Below, piece by piece: positions 1 to 5,708 of a stretch of DNA of 15,135 nt. The notes under the pieces were generated by a model. The model was not told the DNA's origin. It saw nothing but the letters and a program-made list of their open reading frames with translations, and made no database searches. This DNA is from JBHJGU01 sp050331475 (GTDB lineage Bacteria; Pseudomonadota; Alphaproteobacteria; Caulobacterales; Maricaulaceae): positions 1-15,135 of the forward strand of contig JBHJGU010000096.1 of the NCBI GenBank assembly GCA_050331475.1, given 5' to 3'. How positions within the stretch are numbered: the first letter of the stretch is position 1; each line of letters opens with the position of its first letter. The position numbers and the translations under genes were made by a program.

Positions 1-120
1 ATCGGGGGCACGGACTTCACCGGCGCCCGCGGCTTGACCCAAGGCCAACTGGATCAGGCGTGCGGGGACACGGCCACCGTCTTACCCGCCGGCTTAACCG
101 CGAAAACTTGCGCGCCCTAA
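1..120 (+). CDS. Pentapeptide-repeat protein, C-terminal fragment (gene starts before the window)
   Basis: The first 120 bases read open in frame 1 for 39 residues and end in TAA. The 5' part lies outside the window. The first residues (around TDFTGA) are a pentapeptide repeat. Then comes a cap of the form GLTQ-x-QL-x3-CGD-x2-T-x-LP-x-GLT-x3-C. The same cap closes the complete gene at 1545-2414, with the same 16-residue spacing between its two cysteines (C21 and C37 of the fragment). Known: pentapeptide-repeat proteins fold as right-handed quadrilateral beta-helices. Inferred: this is a third paralogue in a tandem array, probably exported like its neighbours, with the two Cys forming a disulfide that closes the helix. 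The exported state cannot be checked here because the N-terminus is missing. No function can be assigned. Confidence 0.8.
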   Translation: MGGTDFTGARGLTQGQLDQACGDTATVLPAGLTAKTCAP

Positions 121-218
121 TCGACTTGTGGCTGTGTGACCTCCGCGTTACGCCGAATTAAGTCGAAACGCGGGCCAATTCGACATACATCCGTTGCGTA
201 CCCCAAAGCTCGATACGG
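121..218 (+). other. Intergenic gap between two pentapeptide-repeat genes
   Basis: These 98 bases separate the upstream fragment from the next paralogue. I see no hairpin followed by a T-run, so transcription may continue from the upstream gene. No convincing promoter pair or strong ribosome binding site is visible. The bases just before the first ATG (CGATACGG) contain no GGAG-like motif. Confidence 0.5.
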
Positions 219-1454
219 ATGATTATGGCCCTTAAGCGCACGATTGGTTCTCTGTTGTGTTGGCTTGTTGCGCCCGCGGTTGCGGCGGCGGGCGACGTTA
301 CCTTTAAACTAGGTATTGGCGGGGTCTGCGCGGGCTGCGATTTGGCTGGCAAAGACTTGCGCCACGCCCGGATGGTGGGGGCCAATTTCCCGCGTTCGAG
401 CTTTCGCGGCGCGGATCTGCGCGGCGCCGAGATTCGCGGCGCAATCTTTGTCGACACCGTGTTCGACCGAGCGGATTTCCGCGACGCCCGGGCCAGCAGC
501 GCCAACTTCGCCAAAGCCAGCTTCAAAGGCGCGGATTTGCGCGATTTCATCGCCCATGGTTGCAATTTCGCCTTGGCTCGGTTCAACGGCGCGCAATTGC
601 AAGACAGCGACTATGGCGGCTCTATTTTCGCCGGCGCGCACTTTGTCGGGTCCGAACTCGCCGACGCCGATTTCTCCGGCACGGAAGCGCCTAAGGCCGA
701 TTTTTCGGAAATCCGGGCGGACGGCGCGCAGTTCAACGGCGCGTCGCTGCAACGGACGATGTTCACCGGCGCCCGATTAGACGACGCCAGCTTTAACGGC
801 GCGAAGTCTCAGGGTGCGGATTTTTCAGGCGCGGTTTTGTTGGACGCCTCATTCGACGGAGCGCTGTTACATCGCGCGCGGTTTGTTGGCGCCGGCCTCG
901 ACGGCGTCTCCTTTGACCGGGCCGTCCTCATAGAGGCCGTGTTCCTGGATGCGGACCTCACGGACGCCACGTTTTTCGACGCCCAACTACACGGCGCCGA
1001 TTTCTCTGGCGCCCATGGCGTCGAGGCGGCGGACTTTCGCGGCGCCTGCGGTGAGGCGAAAGGGTTACCGGCCAACATTCGCGCTCAAATCCGGGCCTGT
1101 GGCGAGACAGCGGTCGCGCCTGAACGAGTGGCCGCGCGATGGGGCGCGGTCAATGTCGCCGTCGACGGTCAATTGGTCCGAGGCGATATCGGCGCGCGTT
1201 CGGGCGATGAGGTAGCGATCGTGATCGAAGTCGACGCGCTGGAGGAAACGGTGGAGCGCGCCGTTGCGGAAGCGTTCTCTCAGGTTGAGCACGCCATTGG
1301 CGCAGCTTTAGCCGAGGCGGAAGCGGAGTTGGCGGCGGTCGACGCCCTAGCCCTGCGCGATGTGCGGAGCAATCTGGAAGCCGCCTTGAACGCCCTGGCC
1401 GAAGCCGAGGCGGAGCGGCGCCCGATCACCGTGGTCGAGAGCGAAGATGAATAA
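219..1454 (+). CDS. Exported pentapeptide-repeat protein with acidic helical C-terminal extension
   Basis: The protein has 411 residues. Residues 1-25 look like a Sec signal peptide (basic K6, R7; hydrophobic 10-20; likely cut near AVAAA|GD). There is no lipobox at C14. Residues about 38-275 are A(D/N)Lxx-type pentapeptides, roughly 12 coils, for example SFRGADLRGA and DFSGAVLLDA, predicting a right-handed quadrilateral beta-helix. A CxxC (C37, C40) sits at its start. A cap with C277 and C294 resembles the cap of the two neighbouring paralogues. Residues 300-411 are different: a short beta-like part (310-337), then a long Ala/Glu-rich helical stretch (about 340-400) with coiled-coil character and an acidic end. 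A second ATG at 225 is an equally likely start, and neither has a clear Shine-Dalgarno. The gene is in line with the genes before and after it. Function unknown. The family includes gyrase-protecting proteins, but a signal peptide argues against that role. Confidence 0.85.
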   Translation: MIMALKRTIGSLLCWLVAPAVAAAGDVTFKLGIGGVCAGCDLAGKDLRHARMVGANFPRSSFRGADLRGAEIRGAIFVDTVFDRADFRDARASSANFAKASFKGADLRDFIAHGCNFALARFNGAQLQDSDYGGSIFAGAHFVGSELADADFSGTEAPKADFSEIRADGAQFNGASLQRTMFTGARLDDASFNGAKSQGADFSGAVLLDASFDGALLHRARFVGAGLDGVSFDRAVLIEAVFLDADLTDATFFDAQLHGADFSGAHGVEAADFRGACGEAKGLPANIRAQIRACGETAVAPERVAARWGAVNVAVDGQLVRGDIGARSGDEVAIVIEVDALEETVERAVAEAFSQVEHAIGAALAEAEAELAAVDALALRDVRSNLEAALNALAEAEAERRPITVVESEDE

Positions 1455-1472
1455 AGGCTAACTTGTTTGAGG

Positions 1473-1500
1473 TTGATTTGTGACGCAGTGTTCCCATACA
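1473..1500 (+). promoter_or_regulatory. Weak candidate promoter for the histidine-ladder gene
   Basis: TTGATT (1473-1478) and CATACA (1495-1500) are separated by 16 bases in the 90-base gap before the gene at 1545. The match to the sigma-70 consensus is modest. The gene could equally be read through from the upstream paralogue, since no terminator lies between them. Confidence 0.2.
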
Positions 1501-1533
1501 CGATCAAATAAACGTGTCGGTCGTTATAAATTT

Positions 1534-1538
1534 GGGAG
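1534..1538 (+). promoter_or_regulatory. Ribosome binding site for the gene at 1545
   Basis: GGGAG lies 6 bases before the ATG at 1545. This is the only clear Shine-Dalgarno in the pentapeptide cluster and it fixes the start, which is followed directly by a signal peptide. Confidence 0.7.
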
Positions 1539-1544
1539 ACCCTG

Positions 1545-2414
1545 ATGTCCGAACGAGCCCTTCGCTTGGCTTTACTTGCCTTCGCAACTCCAGTCTTGGC
1601 CACACCAGCCTTGGCGAATCCTGACCAACAAGGCGTCCGTTACGAGCACGGCCGCTACGAAAACTTGGATTTTTCCGGCGCCAACCTAACGGACGCGCGG
1701 TTCGCCCATTCCAGCATTTCCGGTTTGGACGCCAGCGGCGCGACGTTGCGCGAAGCGAGCTTCAGCCACACCAATATGGGCGAGGCGGATTTCCGCGGCG
1801 CCGTGTTTGAAAACACCACGATCGCGCACGTGAATATGGGCGATGCGAACCTCAGCGGCGCAACGCTCACGAATACGCCACTCAGACACGTCAATTTGGG
1901 CGATGCGGTGTTAGACGGCGTATCGGCCGCGGATTTGTCCGCCGAGCACGTCAATTTCGGCGACACCGTCATCACCGACGCCGATCTGTCGAACCTTAAC
2001 GCCAAGCACGTGAATTTCGGTGATGTAGCCTTCGAAACGGTCGATCTGTCGAACGCTAACCTTGAACACGTCAATTTCGGCGACGCGGATTTTGATGGGG
2101 TTCGGTTCGCTGGCGGAGCGTTTGAGCATGTGAATTTCGGCGATGTCGCGTTCACCCAAACTGATTTCCGCGACACCGAGATGGAGCACGTCAATTTCGG
2201 CGACTCCGTCTTCGAAAGCGCCGATTTCACGGGCGCTAAGTTGGAAATCGTCAGCTTTGAAGGCAGCGATTTGTCCGGCGTCACGGGTTTGACCCAAGCC
2301 CAGCTTGAGCGCGCCTGCGGGGACGGGGACACCGTCCTGCCCGACGGGCTGACGCTCATTGACTGTGAAGACGCCGAATGGAACCAGCGCGACTATGGCT
2401 GGCGGCGTAACTAA
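1545..2414 (+). CDS. Exported pentapeptide-repeat protein with a 20-residue histidine ladder
   Basis: The protein has 289 residues. Residues 1-24 are a Sec-type signal peptide ending PALA|NP. Residues about 41-245 are an unbroken run of some 41 pentapeptides, about 10 turns of a right-handed quadrilateral beta-helix. Unlike ordinary members it is periodic at 20 residues, which is one full coil. His falls at 35, 55, 75 and every 20 up to 215. The following five residues are VNFGD in five successive coils (136-220), with VNLGD, VNMGD and TNMGE before them. The other three faces vary. In this fold the His, Asn and Asp positions point outward, so the protein would carry aligned columns of these residues on one side. 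The C-terminal cap has C258 and C274, a possible disulfide, then a charged tail with Trp. Known: the fold. Inferred: export to periplasm or outside, and a ligand, metal or surface-binding face. No specific function is recognised. Confidence 0.88.
   Translation: MSERALRLALLAFATPVLATPALANPDQQGVRYEHGRYENLDFSGANLTDARFAHSSISGLDASGATLREASFSHTNMGEADFRGAVFENTTIAHVNMGDANLSGATLTNTPLRHVNLGDAVLDGVSAADLSAEHVNFGDTVITDADLSNLNAKHVNFGDVAFETVDLSNANLEHVNFGDADFDGVRFAGGAFEHVNFGDVAFTQTDFRDTEMEHVNFGDSVFESADFTGAKLEIVSFEGSDLSGVTGLTQAQLERACGDGDTVLPDGLTLIDCEDAEWNQRDYGWRRN
1647..2204 (+). repeat. 60-bp tandem coding repeat (one unit per beta-helix coil)
   Basis: Within the gene at 1545 the core CACGT(C/G)AATTTCGGCGA, or a close variant, recurs every 60 bases. 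Cores with His codons start at 1827, 1887, 1947, 2007, 2067, 2127 and 2187. More diverged units start at 1647, 1707 and 1767. The phase never slips. Outside the roughly 20-base core the units differ widely. This means either strong selection on one face of the protein, or an old duplication series in which only that face was kept. Confidence 0.85.
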
Positions 2415-2447
2415 CCCAAAAGAAGATTAGCCAGAGCGACTTTAAGT

Positions 2448-2477
2448 GGCGGGACCCCAGCGTCCCGCCGTTTTTTT
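2448..2477 (+). terminator. Intrinsic terminator of the pentapeptide-repeat cluster
   Basis: An exact 8-bp stem GGCGGGAC (2448-2455) / GTCCCGCC (2462-2469) with a 6-base loop is followed by G and seven T (2471-2477). It lies 33 bases after the stop at 2414. The T-run overlaps the stop codon of the convergent aspS (2476-2478). Read on the minus strand the hairpin has no T-run after it, so it is a good terminator only for the + strand. Confidence 0.9.
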
Positions 2478-4293
2478 AGTTTTCGCCTGCTTTCGCCTCT
2501 TTCGGCGGCTCGACAATGCGCAGATGCAGTTCGCGCAATTGCTTGGCCGAGACGGGACCAGGCGCGTTCATCATCAGATCGCGCGCCTGCTGGTTCATCG
2601 GGAACAAGGTCACTTCGCGGATATTCTCCACGCCCGCGAGCAGCATCACGATGCGGTCCACGCCCGGCGCTAAGCCGCCATGGGGCGGCGCGCCATAGCG
2701 GAACGCGTTGAGCATGCCGGCGAATTCCTCTTCGACCACAGCCGCGTCATAACCCGCAATCTCAAAGGCTTTGAGCATGATGTCCGGGCGATGGTTCCGG
2801 ATCGCGCCGGAACTCAGCTCCACCCCATTGCACACAATGTCGTATTGATAGGCCAGGATGGAGAGCGGGTCTTGGGTCTCTAACGCCTCCATGCCGCCTT
2901 GGGGCATGGAAAACGGGTTATGCGAGAAGTCGATCTTCTTGTTGTCCTCGTCCCATTCATACATGGGGAAATCAACGATCCAGCAGAACTTGAACACGTC
3001 CGGCTCCACGAGGTCGAGGTCTTGGCCAATTTTAACCCGCGCCGCGCCGGCAAGCTTGACCGCGTCGGACGCCGCTCCGGCGGAGAAGAACAGCGCATCG
3101 CCGGCCCCCACGCCTGCGTGCGCCGCCATAGCGCGCTGCACCTGGACCGGGATGAACTTGGCGATGGGGCCTTTGCCCGTCAGCCCATCCTCGCCATCCT
3201 CGAAAACGATATAACCGAGCCCCGGCGCGCGCATATCCTTGCGCGCCCAATTATTCAGATCGTCGAAGAATTTCCGCGGCCGATCGCCCGCGCCCGGCGC
3301 AGGGACGCCGCGCACGGTGCCGCCCCCGGCGATGACGTTCTTGAACGCGTTGAAGGTGACGCCTTCGGCCTCGAAGAACTGGGTGACGTCGGAGTTTTCG
3401 ATCGGAATACGCAAATCCGGCTTGTCCGAGCCATATTTCAGCATGGCCTCGGCGAAAGGAATTCGCGGAAACGGCGCGGGCGTGATGGCGCGGCCGCGGG
3501 CGAATTCCTCGAACAGGCCATGCATGACCGGTTCAATGGCGGCGAACACATCGTCTTGGGTGACGAAGCTCATCTCCATATCGAGTTGGTAGAATTCGCC
3601 CGGGCTGCGGTCCGCGCGCGCGTCTTCGTCGCGAAAACACGGCGCGATTTGGAAATACCGATCGAACCCGGCGACCATGATCAATTGTTTGAACTGCTGG
3701 GGCGCTTGGGGCAGCGCGTAAAACTGACCGGGATTGAGCCGGCTGGGCACCAGGAAGTCGCGCGCACCTTCCGGGCTGGAGGCGGTCAGGATCGGGGTTT
3801 GGTACTCCAGAAACCCTTGATCGACCATGCGCCGGCGGATCGAGCTGATGACCTGGCTTCGGAGCACGATATTCTGGTGCAAGGTCTCCCGGCGTAAATC
3901 CAGATATCGGTGCTTGAGCCGGGTTTCCTCGGGGTATTCGGGTTCGCCAAAGACCGGCAGCGGCAATTCCGCCGCCTCGGAATGGACGTCAAGCGCGCGA
4001 ACACGAACCTCAATCTCACCGGTGCCGAGATTGGGGTTCACCGTATCGGGGTCGCGGGCGACGACTTCCGCCGTCAGCCCGACCACGCTTTCCACCCTTA
4101 GTCGTTCGAGGCGCTCAAAGTGCGGGTTGGATGGAACACAAACACACTGGGTGAGGCCATAGTGGTCACGCAAGTCGATGAACAAGACCCCGCCATGATC
4201 GCGCTTGCGGTGGATCCAGCCCGAGAGCTTGACGGTTTGGCCGACGTGCGCGGCGCGCAATTCGCCGCACGTGTGGGAGCGGTAGGCGTGCAT
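2476..4293 (-). CDS. aspS: Aspartyl-tRNA synthetase, bacterial type
   Basis: Class II synthetase that charges tRNA with aspartate in the cytoplasm. It has 605 residues, normal for the bacterial form. The N-terminal OB-fold anticodon-binding domain covers about 1-105 (SGWIHRKRDHGG at 24-35). The catalytic domain follows, with the ATPEGARD-like segment (SSPEGARD, 172-179), the FYALPQAPQQFKQL segment, motif 2 FRDEDARADR (220-229) and motif 3 GGLAPGVDR (539-547). The bacterial insertion domain lies between motifs 2 and 3. The sequence RSPGEFYQLD after motif 2 is of the alphaproteobacterial kind. H33 lies where His rather than Leu is associated with non-discriminating enzymes that also charge tRNA-Asn. 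That is an inference from one position. The ATG at 4293 starts directly at the conserved N-terminus. The Shine-Dalgarno is weak. A promoter lies at 4335-4363. Confidence 0.97.
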   Translation of the reverse strand: MHAYRSHTCGELRAAHVGQTVKLSGWIHRKRDHGGVLFIDLRDHYGLTQCVCVPSNPHFERLERLRVESVVGLTAEVVARDPDTVNPNLGTGEIEVRVRALDVHSEAAELPLPVFGEPEYPEETRLKHRYLDLRRETLHQNIVLRSQVISSIRRRMVDQGFLEYQTPILTASSPEGARDFLVPSRLNPGQFYALPQAPQQFKQLIMVAGFDRYFQIAPCFRDEDARADRSPGEFYQLDMEMSFVTQDDVFAAIEPVMHGLFEEFARGRAITPAPFPRIPFAEAMLKYGSDKPDLRIPIENSDVTQFFEAEGVTFNAFKNVIAGGGTVRGVPAPGAGDRPRKFFDDLNNWARKDMRAPGLGYIVFEDGEDGLTGKGPIAKFIPVQVQRAMAAHAGVGAGDALFFSAGAASDAVKLAGAARVKIGQDLDLVEPDVFKFCWIVDFPMYEWDEDNKKIDFSHNPFSMPQGGMEALETQDPLSILAYQYDIVCNGVELSSGAIRNHRPDIMLKAFEIAGYDAAVVEEEFAGMLNAFRYGAPPHGGLAPGVDRIVMLLAGVENIREVTLFPMNQQARDLMMNAPGPVSAKQLRELHLRIVEPPKEAKAGEN

Positions 4294-4730
4294 GGGATGT
4301 CCGCAGGGTTAAGGGGCGGGAGAGCGTTTGCGCCTATGCGCGAAAAATCCTTGCGCTTGTCAAGCCGGCTGGCGACATAAGCCTGCGGCTTACGCTGCAC
4401 GCGGCCGGGCGCACAGCCCGCGCGCGCCAAAGCCGCCCGCCCGCTCAATGCCCCGTCAAAGCGCGGTTCGGGCCGCCGCCGCCCAGCGAACTGCAACGCC
4501 AGAGCCAGCAGCACAAATCCGCCGGACACAAGAAAACCCGTGCGCGGGTCAATCGTTGGCTCAATGCGGGTCCATCCCACGCCGCGGGCCGTGCCTTTAA
4601 CCGCGATTTCCAATTGGCGCACCGCGCGGGCGTACTCCCCGCCGATTTCGGCCCCGAACATCGCCAACCCCGTCATAGACGCCGCCGCCATCGCCAGCAG
4701 AAACGCCCCTAACTGCAGCACACCTCGCAT
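4098..4730 (-). CDS. Hypothetical small membrane protein, frame extending into aspS
   Basis: From the ATG at 4730 this frame gives 210 residues. The first part looks like a real protein: a hydrophobic segment at about 4-26 (LQLGAFLLAMAAAS), a polar loop with GWTRIEP, a second hydrophobic segment at about 66-83 (FLVSGGFVLLALAL) and a basic RRRPEPR stop-transfer. Codons there are strongly GC-ending, as in neighbouring genes. After about residue 97 the translation loses protein-like character, crosses the aspS promoter and from residue 146 overlaps aspS in another frame. The true product may be about 95-130 residues with a lost stop codon, or the tail may be real. No family is recognised. There is no strong Shine-Dalgarno. 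It lies on the same strand as aspS and diverges from the methyltransferase gene. Confidence 0.45.
   Translation of the reverse strand: MRGVLQLGAFLLAMAAASMTGLAMFGAEIGGEYARAVRQLEIAVKGTARGVGWTRIEPTIDPRTGFLVSGGFVLLALALQFAGRRRPEPRFDGALSGRAALARAGCAPGRVQRKPQAYVASRLDKRKDFSRIGANALPPLNPADIPCTPTAPTRAANCAPRTSAKPSSSRAGSTASAIMAGSCSSTCVTTMASPSVFVFHPTRTLSASND
4335..4363 (-). promoter_or_regulatory. Probable sigma-70-type promoter of aspS
   Basis: On the minus strand a perfect -35 box TTGACA (4363-4358) is followed after 17 bases by a weak -10 box CGCATA (4340-4335). Transcription would begin near 4328 and leave a leader of about 35 bases before the aspS ATG at 4293. The perfect -35 box and exact spacing support it; the -10 box is poor. 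Confidence 0.5.
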
Positions 4731-4825
4731 TGGCTCACGTTTCCTCGCATTTACGTGATCTCGTGAAACGAAAGGTTGCAAACCGGGGGCCAAACCGACG
4801 CGGTGAGCACCGCGACACGACGCCC
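4731..4825. promoter_or_regulatory. Divergent intergenic region with an imperfect palindrome
   Basis: These 95 bases separate the minus-strand membrane protein from the plus-strand methyltransferase. An imperfect palindrome centred between 4758 and 4759 (4750-4767, 7 of 9 positions paired, core ACGTGATCTCGT) could be an operator. No convincing -35/-10 pair was found in either direction. Confidence 0.25.
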
Positions 4826-5689
4826 ATGAGCCGCTATAGCTCGCCCATGCCGGATGGTTTCGATCACGCACCCCGCCCCGCGCCCACCACCCTTAAGCGC
4901 CGTATCGCGGCGGGCCTGCGCCAGCTCGGTCTGCTTGGTGCGGTTGAGCCGCTTTACGCGCGTTGGCGGCGGCGAGGAGCCGCGACCGGGAGCGATGGCG
5001 CCAACTCGCCCGCGCCCGCGCTGGTTTTCGAGACCCAAGGTCATGTGGACATTGAGCAATTCCATCAATCCGGAACCGCCTGCGCACGCGCCCTAAACAC
5101 AACCCTGAGCGGACTTTTAGACCGCCCCGCCCAGCGTGTGCTGGATTGGGGATGCGGGCCGGGGCGGTTGGCCCGGCCCTGGCGCGCGCTCGCGCCGCAG
5201 ACCCACCTTGTCGGGGTCGACATCGCGCGCGGCGGTCTCTCCCATCTGCGCGCGGTTGCCCCGGAGATCGGCGTGGCTCAGATCGGGATGGCCGCACGTT
5301 TACCGTTTCTTAATGATACATTTGATTTGGCCTATGGCGTTTCCGTGCTCACCCACCTCTCGGTGGCGGCGCAACGGGCGTGGGTGTCGGAGCTCTGTCG
5401 CGTTGTCCGGGCGGAGGGCTTAATCGCCTTAAGCGTGCATGGCGACGGGGCGCTCGAAACCGTGGGCCTTACCCAATCTGAATGGCGGGCGTATCACGCA
5501 GGTTCGATCGTCGTCCGCGCCCAGGTTAAGGAGGGTTCGCGTTTGTTCCAAGCGTTCCACAGCGAGGCCGCCATGCGCGGATTGTTAGCCGGGCGCGACA
5601 TCGTCCGTTTCGAACCCCGGTCCCTGGCCGTGGGCGGGTGGCACGATCTTTGGGTGCTGCGCGGATCCCGCTCCGCCGCGACCGTTTAG
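4826..5689 (+). CDS. Class I SAM-dependent methyltransferase
   Basis: With the ATG at 4826 the protein has 287 residues. Rossmann-type methyltransferase signatures are clear: motif I VLDWGCGPGR (105-114), the acidic loop LVGVDIARGG (128-137), which would bind the ribose of SAM, and FDLAYGVSVLTHL (166-178). A conserved post-motif helix follows (ELCRVVRAEGLIALSV). The N-terminal 65 residues are basic, then low-complexity Ala/Gly/Ser/Pro, and probably form a flexible lead-in. The substrate is not predictable. Similar proteins act on small molecules, lipids or surface sugars. The start is uncertain: TTG at 4730 or ATG at 4847 are also in frame, and none has a strong Shine-Dalgarno. It stops 19 bases before rnd and is probably cotranscribed with it. 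Catalytic class is sure, role unknown. Confidence 0.88.
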   Translation: MSRYSSPMPDGFDHAPRPAPTTLKRRIAAGLRQLGLLGAVEPLYARWRRRGAATGSDGANSPAPALVFETQGHVDIEQFHQSGTACARALNTTLSGLLDRPAQRVLDWGCGPGRLARPWRALAPQTHLVGVDIARGGLSHLRAVAPEIGVAQIGMAARLPFLNDTFDLAYGVSVLTHLSVAAQRAWVSELCRVVRAEGLIALSVHGDGALETVGLTQSEWRAYHAGSIVVRAQVKEGSRLFQAFHSEAAMRGLLAGRDIVRFEPRSLAVGGWHDLWVLRGSRSAATV

Positions 5690-5708
5690 CCCGTTCCCGT
5701 CCACCATT

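Noticed and set aside
219..1454. Lipoprotein reading of the first complete pentapeptide protein because of C14
   Set aside because: The residues before C14 (SLL) do not fit a lipobox with small residues at -1, and the cleavage site looks like AVAAA|GD.
1655..2359. Long open frame on the minus strand opposite the histidine-ladder gene
   Set aside because: It is the shadow of the 60-bp coding repeat: the periodic codons avoid stops on the other strand, and the product is low-complexity without start signals.
1..2414. Pentapeptide-repeat genes as Qnr/MfpA-like gyrase-protecting proteins
   Set aside because: The two complete proteins have signal peptides and cysteine caps, pointing outside the cytoplasm, and lack the typical Qnr loops.
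2899..3897. 332-residue plus-strand frame opposite aspS
   Set aside because: It lies wholly within aspS, whose product is certain, and its translation has no recognisable domain. GC-rich third positions explain the open antisense frame.
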